A stretch of 64,000 nt of DNA, from assembly GCA_003054495.1 (NCBI GenBank), contig CP028514.1:732501-796500 (forward strand), read 5' to 3'. The notes under the pieces were generated by a model. The model made no database searches and was not told where the DNA came from. It saw only the letters and a list, made by a program, of their open reading frames with translations. The stretch is from Carboxydocella thermautotrophica (GTDB taxonomy: Bacteria; Bacillota; GCA-003054495; Carboxydocellales; Carboxydocellaceae). Positions 21,973 to 30,491 of the stretch are shown piece by piece. Position 1 is the stretch's first letter; each line of letters starts with the position of its first letter. The position numbers were made by a program, and so were the translations under genes.

Positions 21973-23553
21973 TTGGCGGTAAAAATCTACGATACCACTT
22001 TACGGGACGGCACCCAAGGGGAAGGCATCTCCTTTTCTGTGGATGACAAGCTGAAAATCGCCGGGCGTCTGGTGCAGATGGGTTTTCACTGGGTGGAAGG
22101 GGGCTGGCCCGGTTCCAACCCCAAGGACATGGAGTTTTTCCAGCGGGCCCGGGAGCAGGAATGGGCCCGTTCCCACCTGACAGCCTTTTCCAGCACCTGC
22201 CGGGTAGGCCAGCGGCCGGAAACGGATGTTATCATTCAGGCCTTGCTGGAGGCCGGCACTTACTGGGTGACTGTATTCGGCAAGAGCTGGGACCTGCATG
22301 TCACCGAGGCCCTCAATACCACCCTGGATGAAAACCTGCGCATTATCCGGGAAACCATTGCCTATCTGGTGCAGCAGGGCCGGCAGGTAATCTTCGATGC
22401 CGAGCATTTCTTCGATGGTTACAAGGCCAATCCTGACTATGCCCGGGCAGTGCTGGCAGCAGCCCGGGACGGCGGAGCCAGCTGGCTGGTTCTCTGTGAT
22501 ACCAATGGCGGTTCCCTGCCCTGGGAAGTGCAGGAAATTACCCGCCAGATCGGGCAGGAATTTGCCCTGCCCCTGGGCATCCACTGCCACAATGATGGCG
22601 AACTGGCGGTGGCCAACTCCCTGGCGGCGGTCCAGGGAGGCGCTACCATGGTGCAGGGCACCATTAACGGGTTCGGGGAGCGCTGCGGCAATGCCAATCT
22701 CTGCTCCATCCTGCCCAATCTCACTTTCAAGATGGCTGCGGAGACCATTCCCCGGGAGCAGCTGGCCCATCTGACCGAGCTGTCCCGCTATGTCAGCGAG
22801 CTGGCTAACCTGCACCATCCCAACAATTTACCCTTTGTAGGCAAAAGCGCCTTTGCCCACAAGGGTGGTATCCATGTCAGTGCCATCCTGAAAAACCCGG
22901 GCACCTATGAACACCTGAACCCGGAGCTGGTGGGCAATGAGCGCCGCGTCCTGGTCTCCGAACTGAGCGGGGCCAGTAATATCGTCTATAAAGCAGAGGA
23001 ACTGGGGCTGGACCTGGACAACATCAGTGCCGAAGCCAGAGCCATCCTGCAGGAGATCAAGGAACTGGAACATCAGGGCTTCCAGTTTGAAGGAGCGGAG
23101 GGCACTCTGGAACTGATGTTGCGCCGGGCTTTTGAGAACTACCAGTATCCCTTTAATCTGGTGGCCTTTCGGGTGATCAATGAGAAGCGGGAAGGGGAGC
23201 GCTTCCACTCGGAGGCAGTGATCAAATTGCAAGTAGGGGACGAAATTATTCATACCGCTGCGGAAGGCAATGGCCCGGTGAATGCCCTGGACCGCTGCCT
23301 GCGCAAGGCCCTGGAGGGGGTATACCCCGCCATCCGGGAGATGCAATTGAGTGACTACAAGGTACGGGTTCTGAATGAAAAGGCAGGCACAGAAGCAAAT
23401 GTACGGGTGTTGATTGAAACCACCGATGGCCATGACAGCTGGAATACAGTGGGGGTATCGGAAAATATTATCGAAGCCAGCTGGCAGGCTTTAGTGGACA
23501 GTCTGGCCTATGGGTTACTGAAACGGAAAAAGACCTCCGGTCCGCAGGAGTAG
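21973..23553 (+). CDS. cimA: (R)-citramalate synthase
   Basis: A 526-residue LeuA-like enzyme of the CimA subgroup: IYDTTLRDGTQGEGISFSVDDKLKIAGRL at the start, [40 protein letters not shown] in the barrel, and a C-terminal regulatory domain. It condenses pyruvate with acetyl-CoA to citramalate, the entry to threonine-independent isoleucine synthesis. The DGTQGEG variant instead of DGEQSPG separates it from LeuA. The TTG start at 21973 follows AAAGGAGG. It ends the operon, right before a strong terminator. Confidence 0.93.
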   Translation: MAVKIYDTTLRDGTQGEGISFSVDDKLKIAGRLVQMGFHWVEGGWPGSNPKDMEFFQRAREQEWARSHLTAFSSTCRVGQRPETDVIIQALLEAGTYWVTVFGKSWDLHVTEALNTTLDENLRIIRETIAYLVQQGRQVIFDAEHFFDGYKANPDYARAVLAAARDGGASWLVLCDTNGGSLPWEVQEITRQIGQEFALPLGIHCHNDGELAVANSLAAVQGGATMVQGTINGFGERCGNANLCSILPNLTFKMAAETIPREQLAHLTELSRYVSELANLHHPNNLPFVGKSAFAHKGGIHVSAILKNPGTYEHLNPELVGNERRVLVSELSGASNIVYKAEELGLDLDNISAEARAILQEIKELEHQGFQFEGAEGTLELMLRRAFENYQYPFNLVAFRVINEKREGERFHSEAVIKLQVGDEIIHTAAEGNGPVNALDRCLRKALEGVYPAIREMQLSDYKVRVLNEKAGTEANVRVLIETTDGHDSWNTVGVSENIIEASWQALVDSLAYGLLKRKKTSGPQE

Positions 23554-23570
23554 CGGACCGGGGGTCTTTT
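23531..23570 (+). terminator. terminator of the ilv-leu operon (copy 1 of a repeated hairpin)
   Basis: CCGGTCCGC pairs with GCGGACCGG inside a longer AGACC...GGTCT stem, ending in four T residues. The stop of cimA is within the loop. A nearly identical hairpin ends the next plus-strand operon at 30382-30422. Confidence 0.85.
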
Positions 23571-23645
23571 CAAGAAAGAAGGTATATAATTATGGATGAT
23601 AGTCCAAAGCAAAAAGAAACTGAGGGGGAAGTGGAGGTGGAGATG

Positions 23646-23792
23646 ATGGCAGTTTCCATGAAGCCAGCACCAGTCTTTACTGGTTCAGCTGCGAAAAAAT
23701 TGATTGAACGGCTGGAAAATCCTAAAGATAACACAGCAATATTTCAGAAATGCATAGAACTGGCAAAGGCCATAAGGGAGAAGAAAGAATAA
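23646..23792 (+). CDS. small hypothetical protein, 48 residues
   Basis: The frame is open from an ATG at 23592 (66 residues), but the only good ribosome site, GGAGG at 23633-23637, fits the ATG at 23646. The product starts MAVSMKPAPVFTGSAAKKL and is predicted helical and lysine-rich, with a single cysteine. I do not recognise a family. Two hairpin terminators follow. It may be a free-standing gene in the gap between the amino acid operon and the surface-protein region. Confidence 0.5.
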   Translation: MAVSMKPAPVFTGSAAKKLIERLENPKDNTAIFQKCIELAKAIREKKE

Positions 23793-23817
23793 ATATGATA
23801 TCTTGAGTTTGAAAAGC

Positions 23818-23859
23818 TAGGCGGACCTTGCTAAACAGATAGCAGGGTCCGCTAATTTA
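23818..23859 (+). terminator. terminator after the 48-residue ORF
   Basis: GCGGACC-TTGCTA at 23821-23833 pairs with TAGCA-GGGTCCGC at 23840-23852, then a T-rich tail. Confidence 0.65.
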
Positions 23860-23884
23860 TTTTTAGGTTCAAAATTAAAAAGAA

Positions 23885-23921
23885 GCTGGTCCACAGAAAA
23901 AAGGGGCCAGCGGTCTTTTTT
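23885..23921 (+). terminator. second hairpin with T-run in the same gap
   Basis: GCTGG...CCAGC (23885-23911) is followed by a six-T run ending at 23921. It insulates the next promoter. Confidence 0.6.
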
Positions 23922-23929
23922 AGACAAAA

Positions 23930-24000
23930 TTTGACAAAAATATTTGCTTAACTCAAGTATACTTCGACAAAAAAATCCCCTTACCTTATGTTACTATATT
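23930..24000 (+). promoter_or_regulatory. promoter region of the subtilase operon with Spo0A boxes
   Basis: TTCGACA at 23963-23969 is the exact complement of the Spo0A box TGTCGAA, and TTTGACA at 23930-23936 differs from it by one base. Candidate -10 boxes are TATACT (23958-23963) and TACTAT (23992-23997). Spacers from the box-linked -35-like elements would be 21 and 23 bases, longer than sigma-A normally uses but similar to Spo0A-activated spoIIG in Bacillus. Confidence 0.55.
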
Positions 24001-24038
24001 TACGTGTATTACCAAAATCATGAAAGGGTGAGGGGTAA

Positions 24039-27000
24039 ATGAAACAAAGGCTGCTCAGCTTAATGCTAGTTTTCATCCTGTTATTGAGCCAGGTCATGCC
24101 GGCGGCAGCTGGCACGGTACCAGGAAAAAACATGGGTCAGATACAATCTACCCCAGGCGAGTATATCGTCAAGCTGCGTAACAAGCAGGCAGGCAAGAAA
24201 GTCAAGGCTAACCTGCAAAAAGCCAGCATCACTGTCCTGAAGGAAAAGGGTGACCGGTTGCTGGTCAAGGCCAGGCCGGGACAGGATACCAGAAAACTGC
24301 AGGACATGATGGCAGCAGCCGACATCGAGTATGTAGAACCAAACTATATTCTTCAGAAGGCAGATGTACAACCGGCAGAACCTTTGCAGGAATTACAGTG
24401 GGGATTACCAGCAGTCAAGGCTCCGGAAAGCTGGAACCTTATCTATCCTACTGCTCCGGAAGTAACGGTGGCAGTGGTGGATACCGGGGTGGACTATACT
24501 CACCCTGATCTCAAAGATCGAGTGGACACCGAGTATGACCGGGATCTAGTTAACAATGACGATGATGCCATGGATGACGAAGGCCACGGTACCCATGTGG
24601 CCGGGATTATCGCTGCGGCTATTAATGGCCGGGGTATTAGCGGGGTAAGCGGGCCGGCCAATATCCGCATTTTGCCGGTAAAGGTGCTGAACGCCTGGGG
24701 TTCCGGCAGTGTATTTGATATTGCCGAAGGTATTCGCTATGCCGCTGACCGGGGAGCAGCGGTAATCAACATGAGCCTGGGTGGCAAGGTCTACAGCCGG
24801 ACCCTGGCTGAGGCAGTAGCATATGCCCAAAACAAGGGGGCTCTAATTGTAGCTGCTGCCGGCAACAGCGATGATAATGTAGAATACTTTACTCCGGCCA
24901 GTTTGCCGGGGGTACTGGCAGTAGGCGCAATCGATGAGAACAAGGAAAAAGCATACTTTTCTAACTGGGGGCGCAAATTGGATCTGGTAGCGCCTGGTGT
25001 GGAAATTCTCAGCTCTATTCCGGAATTTGTCTATGATTATTATAAGGATGATAAGTACTTCCAGGAAAAGTTTATCAAAGATCAGGGCGCATCCTATCTC
25101 TACGCATCCGGTACTTCCATGGCTGCTCCCCATGTGGCCGGAGCTGCGGCATTGCTCAAAGCCGTTAAACCAGATTTAAAACAGCAGGAAATAGCCGCTA
25201 TTCTCCTGGCCAATGCCGAAGACCTGGGGGCCCCGGGCTTTGATGATAAATATGGTTATGGCCTGCTGGATATCCAGAAAGCATTAAACAATCTGGAGAA
25301 TAAAATAACCAGGGTCCAAATCCACAATCCGCGGCCAGGCCAGTTGATCTGGGGTAAGACAGACGTTAAAGTAGAACTGAACCAGCCACGCTCCGGGCAG
25401 ACTTTGAAATTAACCTTAATCGGGCCTGATAACACGGAAATTTCTCTGCCGGATCAGGAAGTACAGGAAGACAAATTTGTTTATCTGACCGAGCTGGATA
25501 TTGATAAAGTGCTGACCAATACCGGTGAGACCATTCCTTTACCTGACGGCGATTATCTGATCAAGGCGGAATTAGTTGAGGGCCAGGAAACAGTAGCAAC
25601 AGAAGAATTATCTTTTCAGGTTAAACGAGAGCCCCAAAACGGGATACAGGTTCAGGTTTTTGATCCGGAAGGGAAACCGGCTGATCGGGCCTGGGTAATC
25701 CTGATGCACAAAGGCTACTGGGACGAACAGGGATGGCATGATGGCTGGCCTTTAGACATTGCCTATTTTGGCATTACCGACCATTTTGGCCAGTTAACTA
25801 TACCGGCAGCAGATGCGGTAGACGGCAACAAGTATGACTTATATGTTTTGAGTGACCCGTATCTGCCGGACTCTACGCCCTTTTTATACCGCAAAACAGT
25901 GAGCCAACCCGGGAAAATTACTTTCTATGGTACAGGCTTACAGCAGGTTAAGGTCAAGCTGGAAGATCGCCAGAATCAGCCGGTAGCTGCTGCTGAAATC
26001 ATGATAGACATGATAGAAAATGATTTTAACTATTACGGCTTCTCCTTGCCGCTGGGCAAAACTGATGCCAATGGCGAATTAATGGCATATGTGGATAAAG
26101 GGTTATACCGGTTCCAGGCTCTGGAAACCGATCCTTCAGACCATCAGATTATGATGTTGCAAACCGAGAATATTAGCCTGAACGGAATGCAGGACATAAA
26201 AACTGTAAATTTCGATCTGGAAAAAGCCGGGATTGTGCGTTTGAGCGATACCACGCCGGATAAGCTGCAGGTAACGGCTTTTCTGGACGGAGTCGGAATC
26301 GGATTGCCTTTGACCAAGGATGTGGAAGCCCTGGTAACAGCCCGCGATTATTTCCCTGCCTTTCTTAATGAAACTACGGATGAAACCAAAATGAACTGGT
26401 TTTATTTTACATCACTAATGCAACCACTCACAGTTACGGCCGGCCAAGTCCAGGAAATAGACCTGGGAGGAGAATGGTCAACTACGTTACAGGTTTTTGA
26501 ACCTGATCCCTATATGCAGACGCAGGAAGTTGTTGGCCAGGTGTTGACCCAAACTCAAGCTGGCCAGCGTTTATGGGAAGTTTACCGGGAAAAAGGGGAA
26601 ACAGAACCGGACGGTACAGTACAAATGTTGTTGAAAGGTGAAAAGGGTAAACCGAAATTTGTGAACCTGTCGGCAAAGGGTCTGCAGGAGGAAGAAGAAA
26701 GCGGCTTCGTCTGGCCGGAAATGAAGATTTATGATCAGGAAGGCAATGAAGTAGTCAATGCCAAAGCCGAAGCCTATTGGAGCAACTTTTTCATTGCCAC
26801 GGAAAACCTGGCAGAAGGCAAATATACAGCCAGATATACCCTGAACGGCGGGCCTTTGGTAAAAGATCAGCAGGCTGAAACTGGGTTCCAGGTGGCACAT
26901 GAAGATGGGAAAGATACCCTGGGCGAAATCACCGTTCAGGTAACCGATGTGGATGGCCAAACACCGGCCCGAAATCCGTTCCTGATGATTTTCGAAGTAA

Positions 27001-28769
27001 CACCTGACCAGGAATCTTCTTTTCCAATTTATGCTGATTATGGCGATGAAAACGGCATGGTCGCCATCCCCGGCGGATTGCTCGCGGAAGACCGGCAGTA
27101 TTATCTGCTGGTGCAAAATACCGAAGCAGAAGAACGGGCATTGGCCTGGTTTGAATTCAAGAAAGCAGAAACCGTAGATCATGTTCTAAAAGTTGATCTT
27201 TCTAAGACTACAAAGGTTCAGTTTAGGGCAGATTTGCCAGAGGACTTTAATGGCTATGCCTCTGCCATTGCCAGGTTGAAAGATGCCAGAGGGAAGGTGC
27301 TGTGGGAGACCTGGTTGACCGACATCAATGATCAGGAAAGTGTGCGCCTGACCCCGGGCAGCTACGATTTCGCCCTCTATGTCTGGGATGAACAAAACCA
27401 GCAAACTCTGGCCTATTTGACTGCTGCGAATCAGACGGTGCCGGCGGATGCAGGGGGCCAGATGGAATTTTCTCTGGCAAATGCTGTAACGCTCAGCGTG
27501 GAAAATGACGATGATTCCCTGATTGTACTGAATCAGGCAGGCGGCCTATTCGGATACTTAATTGATCCCGGGGCTGCACGGCAATTTAAAGTTTCTCCCG
27601 GCCAATACCGGTTCCAGTACTTGCTCAATAAACAGGAGAATGAAGAACACTGGTTCTATGTCCTGGGAGAAGATGTCGCCAGAACCGTTGACGGTGCAGC
27701 CACGCTCGAATTTGACGACGAAATGCACATGGAGTTTGAGCTAAAAGATGAGTTCCGCCGCGGAGATACGCTGACGGGAACGGTAAAGATTGCTGATTCT
27801 CATGGTAATCGCTTAACCAATATCTGGGCTTACTCTGATTACTATGAGATTTACCGCCAGGGCCAGGTGCTGGTGAAGGATAAGCAAGGCGACTATCTGT
27901 TTATGGATTTCCATAAACAGTCCGGATTGAATGTAATCCAGAAGAAAAATCACTTCCTGATTGCGCCCATTCTGAACATCTACGATCAACAAGGCAAGCA
28001 GCTGGTGCATAAAAAGGATTATCTCCACTATCGGGAAATCAGCCACTGGCTCAGTCCCGTTTTCCAGACCGGACAAACTTACAGGGCTGAGCTTTATCTG
28101 GGAGTGAGCCCATCGCAAACCCTGACGCAGAACAGGGAATTTACCATATTGCCGGGTAATAATGCCGATCTGGCCAGGATTTTGATTAACGGCCAGCCGC
28201 TGGCAGATTTCGAGCCGAATAAGACCGAATACACGGTGACGTTGCCCTATGGCGCGGAGTTGCCCACGGTAGAAGCCTTTGCTCAGGACGAGCTGGCCAG
28301 GGTGGAGATCCAGAAACCAGCGCCCGGCAATTCGCTAGCCCTGATTACGGTAACGGCGGAAGATGGCACAGAAAAGGTTTATACTATTAAATTTGTCTGG
28401 GCAGAAAATCCTTTTAGCATCAAGGTCCAATTCCTGTATAATGGTGAGCGGGCTGATTTCCTGGTAGACGGGAAAAGTCTGGATGCAGAGGTGGAAGTGA
28501 GAAATTGTCAGGCACAAGGGCAGCAAGTAATGGTCATCGTTGCCCTGTATAACCAGCATAACCAGATGGAGAATTTCGCTTATGTCTCCAAATTCATTGA
28601 AGCTGGAACTATTGAACATTTGCATGCCGGTTTTAACCTGCCCAGTAATGTTAATGGCTACAAAGTTAAAGTCTTTATCTGGGATGGCATGAATCTGGCT
28701 GAAACTAAAGCGACGCCATTAAGCAAGGAATTTTTTATCACTGCAGCGGAAAGGAATGGGGCCCGGTGA
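24039..28769 (+). CDS. large secreted subtilisin-like protease (S8) with C-terminal beta domains
   Basis: A 1576-residue exported protein. Residues 1-25 form a signal peptide ending near AAAG; an I9-type propeptide follows (GEYIVKLRNK to YVEPNYIL). The S8 domain has all three catalytic blocks: VVDTGVDYTHPDL (Asp near 148), DEGHGTHVAGI (His near 181) and ASGTSMAAPHVAG (Ser near 358). About 1100 residues of beta-rich modules follow, including Gly-Lys-Pro repeats like carboxypeptidase-regulatory folds and, near residues 1373-1450, a cadherin-like beta-sandwich domain (ARILINGQPL, YTVTLPYG). No SLH or sortase anchor is seen. The next gene, an SLH protein, overlaps it by four bases, suggesting a partner. 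RBS is AAAGGGTGAGGGG. Confidence 0.9.
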   Translation: MKQRLLSLMLVFILLLSQVMPAAAGTVPGKNMGQIQSTPGEYIVKLRNKQAGKKVKANLQKASITVLKEKGDRLLVKARPGQDTRKLQDMMAAADIEYVEPNYILQKADVQPAEPLQELQWGLPAVKAPESWNLIYPTAPEVTVAVVDTGVDYTHPDLKDRVDTEYDRDLVNNDDDAMDDEGHGTHVAGIIAAAINGRGISGVSGPANIRILPVKVLNAWGSGSVFDIAEGIRYAADRGAAVINMSLGGKVYSRTLAEAVAYAQNKGALIVAAAGNSDDNVEYFTPASLPGVLAVGAIDENKEKAYFSNWGRKLDLVAPGVEILSSIPEFVYDYYKDDKYFQEKFIKDQGASYLYASGTSMAAPHVAGAAALLKAVKPDLKQQEIAAILLANAEDLGAPGFDDKYGYGLLDIQKALNNLENKITRVQIHNPRPGQLIWGKTDVKVELNQPRSGQTLKLTLIGPDNTEISLPDQEVQEDKFVYLTELDIDKVLTNTGETIPLPDGDYLIKAELVEGQETVATEELSFQVKREPQNGIQVQVFDPEGKPADRAWVILMHKGYWDEQGWHDGWPLDIAYFGITDHFGQLTIPAADAVDGNKYDLYVLSDPYLPDSTPFLYRKTVSQPGKITFYGTGLQQVKVKLEDRQNQPVAAAEIMIDMIENDFNYYGFSLPLGKTDANGELMAYVDKGLYRFQALETDPSDHQIMMLQTENISLNGMQDIKTVNFDLEKAGIVRLSDTTPDKLQVTAFLDGVGIGLPLTKDVEALVTARDYFPAFLNETTDETKMNWFYFTSLMQPLTVTAGQVQEIDLGGEWSTTLQVFEPDPYMQTQEVVGQVLTQTQAGQRLWEVYREKGETEPDGTVQMLLKGEKGKPKFVNLSAKGLQEEEESGFVWPEMKIYDQEGNEVVNAKAEAYWSNFFIATENLAEGKYTARYTLNGGPLVKDQQAETGFQVAHEDGKDTLGEITVQVTDVDGQTPARNPFLMIFEVTPDQESSFPIYADYGDENGMVAIPGGLLAEDRQYYLLVQNTEAEERALAWFEFKKAETVDHVLKVDLSKTTKVQFRADLPEDFNGYASAIARLKDARGKVLWETWLTDINDQESVRLTPGSYDFALYVWDEQNQQTLAYLTAANQTVPADAGGQMEFSLANAVTLSVENDDDSLIVLNQAGGLFGYLIDPGAARQFKVSPGQYRFQYLLNKQENEEHWFYVLGEDVARTVDGAATLEFDDEMHMEFELKDEFRRGDTLTGTVKIADSHGNRLTNIWAYSDYYEIYRQGQVLVKDKQGDYLFMDFHKQSGLNVIQKKNHFLIAPILNIYDQQGKQLVHKKDYLHYREISHWLSPVFQTGQTYRAELYLGVSPSQTLTQNREFTILPGNNADLARILINGQPLADFEPNKTEYTVTLPYGAELPTVEAFAQDELARVEIQKPAPGNSLALITVTAEDGTEKVYTIKFVWAENPFSIKVQFLYNGERADFLVDGKSLDAEVEVRNCQAQGQQVMVIVALYNQHNQMENFAYVSKFIEAGTIEHLHAGFNLPSNVNGYKVKVFIWDGMNLAETKATPLSKEFFITAAERNGAR

Positions 28770-30370
28770 GAAAATATCCAATAATAATATTAGCCCTGTT
28801 GTTTATGCTGTTCGGGTCGGGAATTAACCCGGCCCGGGCAGCAGCGGGATTCAGCAATGTTAGCGTCAGTTTCCGGCACTCAGACAGCAGGTTTGTCATT
28901 ACCGGAAATTTTGGCGACCTGGCTGGAAAAATGGTAACCCTCTTGATTTTTGACCCGGAAGGGAAACCGGTATATATTGATCAGGGTTTAACCGGCGCCC
29001 GGGGAGCCTTCAGTTTTCAGGGACCGGTCAGCCGCCCGGTTAAAGGTTTGTATAAAATCAGGCTGGGCGGTGAAGGTAATGATGCGCCCTATGAAACCGA
29101 ATATGAATACAAACAGCCTCAAATAACAGGCGGAGGAGGCAGCGGAGGCGGTGGCAGCAGCAGCCCTGCGCCTGCTAGTGCCGTTGACCTGGGGAACAGT
29201 GCCAGTAGCCAGGTCCGGGAGGAGCATGGCCGTCAGGTGCAGGAGACAGTCCTGGATGAAGCCAGAGCCGCAGCTGCTCTCAGCCAGGTTGCTGTTCGGG
29301 GAGAGGTTAATCTTACTATAAGTGGGACAGCCGCGGAAAACCGCATAACCATACCATCCCCAGTATTTAAAATAATGGAGGAAAAAGCAGTAACCCTCGA
29401 AATCCAAACGGAGAGCGCCGGCTACACTCTGCCTCTACAGGCCCTGGAGGGGCAGAAGGCCAATGGCGGGCTGGTACTGACCATCAGTAAAATCAAGGCT
29501 GAGGAAGAGAAGCAGTGGCGGCAGGCAATGGCAGCAGCTGGACTGGAACTGGCCGTTACACCGGTAGAATTCAAGGTAGAAGTGATTAATGACGGGCAAA
29601 AGCAGGAAGTCAGGCAATTTAACCGCTATGTCAGCCGTACCCTGTATTATGCTGGCACAGGGCAGGAAAATCTGGTAGGGGTAGTATTAAATGCCGATGG
29701 CAGTTTTGCCCCGGTCCCCACCCTGGTGACCAGAGAGAACGGTAAAGTAGCAGTAGTGATAAAAAGGCGCAGCAACAGCACTTATGCAGTTGTTGCGGTT
29801 CCCCGGCGGACTTTTGCTGATCTGAACCAGCACTGGGCCAGGAAAGAGGTGGAACAGCTGGCCGGCAGGATGATCATTAAAGGGATCGATGCGAAACGGT
29901 TCAATCCTGCGGGCAAGGTGACCAGGGCGGAGCTGGCAGCCATGCTGGTGCGGGCCCTGGGTTTGTCCGAACAGCAGACTGGTTCGGCTAAAGCTTTTTC
30001 TGATGTACCGGCTCAGGCCTGGTATGCCAGGGCAGTGGCTGAAGCGACGGCGGCCGGTTTGCTGGTAGGTTATCAAGATGGGCGTTTCCGGCCTTTACAA
30101 CCGGTAAGCCGGGAGGAGATGGCGGTGATCCTGGTGAGAGCTATGAAGCTGGCCGGTACCGAGGTAAAGCCGGAAACAAAGGCGGAGCTGGCCAAATTGC
30201 AGGACTGGCAGCAGATCAGCACCTGGGCGCAGGAGGATGTGGCCGCAGCGGTGAAACTGGAGCTGTTTGCCGGGGATGAGAAAGGACGGTTTAATGGTGG
30301 GAACAAGGCCAGCCGGGCGGAAACGGCTCTGGTGTTGCAACGATTGCTGGTGAAAGCCGGGTTGATGTAG
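28766..30370 (+). CDS. SLH-domain surface protein, partner of the large subtilase
   Basis: A 534-residue exported protein. The GTG at 28766 overlaps the protease stop by four bases (translational coupling). It has a signal peptide (residues 1-25), a beta-sandwich module (about 28-112), a Gly-Ser linker with two GGGGS units near residue 117, a middle domain of unknown kind, and three SLH repeats from about 350 to the end (FADLNQHWARKEVEQLAG; FSDVPAQAWYARAVAEA; WAQEDVAAAVKLELFAG). SLH repeats bind secondary cell-wall polymer. I infer it anchors or positions the upstream protease. A strong terminator follows. Confidence 0.88.
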   Translation: MRKYPIIILALLFMLFGSGINPARAAAGFSNVSVSFRHSDSRFVITGNFGDLAGKMVTLLIFDPEGKPVYIDQGLTGARGAFSFQGPVSRPVKGLYKIRLGGEGNDAPYETEYEYKQPQITGGGGSGGGGSSSPAPASAVDLGNSASSQVREEHGRQVQETVLDEARAAAALSQVAVRGEVNLTISGTAAENRITIPSPVFKIMEEKAVTLEIQTESAGYTLPLQALEGQKANGGLVLTISKIKAEEEKQWRQAMAAAGLELAVTPVEFKVEVINDGQKQEVRQFNRYVSRTLYYAGTGQENLVGVVLNADGSFAPVPTLVTRENGKVAVVIKRRSNSTYAVVAVPRRTFADLNQHWARKEVEQLAGRMIIKGIDAKRFNPAGKVTRAELAAMLVRALGLSEQQTGSAKAFSDVPAQAWYARAVAEATAAGLLVGYQDGRFRPLQPVSREEMAVILVRAMKLAGTEVKPETKAELAKLQDWQQISTWAQEDVAAAVKLELFAGDEKGRFNGGNKASRAETALVLQRLLVKAGLM

Positions 30371-30381
30371 TTAAAAGGGAA

Positions 30382-30422
30382 AGGACCTCCGGTCCGCAGG
30401 AATAGCGGGCCGGAGGTCTTTT
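30382..30422 (+). terminator. terminator, copy 2 of the repeated hairpin
   Basis: GGACCTCCGGTCCGC pairs with GCGGGCCGGAGGTC, followed by TTTT. Only a few bases differ from the hairpin at 23531-23570. Confidence 0.85.
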
Positions 30423-30437
30423 GATTATCAAAACAAA

Positions 30438-30462
30438 TTTAGCGACAGCAGAATATACTGGA
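30438..30462 (+). promoter_or_regulatory. promoter block shared with the second leaderless subtilase
   Basis: The stretch reads TTTAGCGACAGCAGAATATA in its core. It matches 35740-35762 (TTTAACGACAGCGGAATATA) with two changes. TATACT may serve as a -10 element; no TTGACA-like -35 is visible, so an activator or alternative sigma factor may be needed. Confidence 0.45.
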
Positions 30463-30491
30463 GTAAAGGAAAAACTGGGAGGCTAACCAAA

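Noticed and set aside
24039-30370. Candidate lantibiotic or sactipeptide system, because a subtilase stands near radical SAM genes in the window
   Set aside because: The radical SAM gene is 30 kb away in a conserved ribosomal neighbourhood, and no precursor peptide, LanM/LanB or ABC exporter is near the subtilases.
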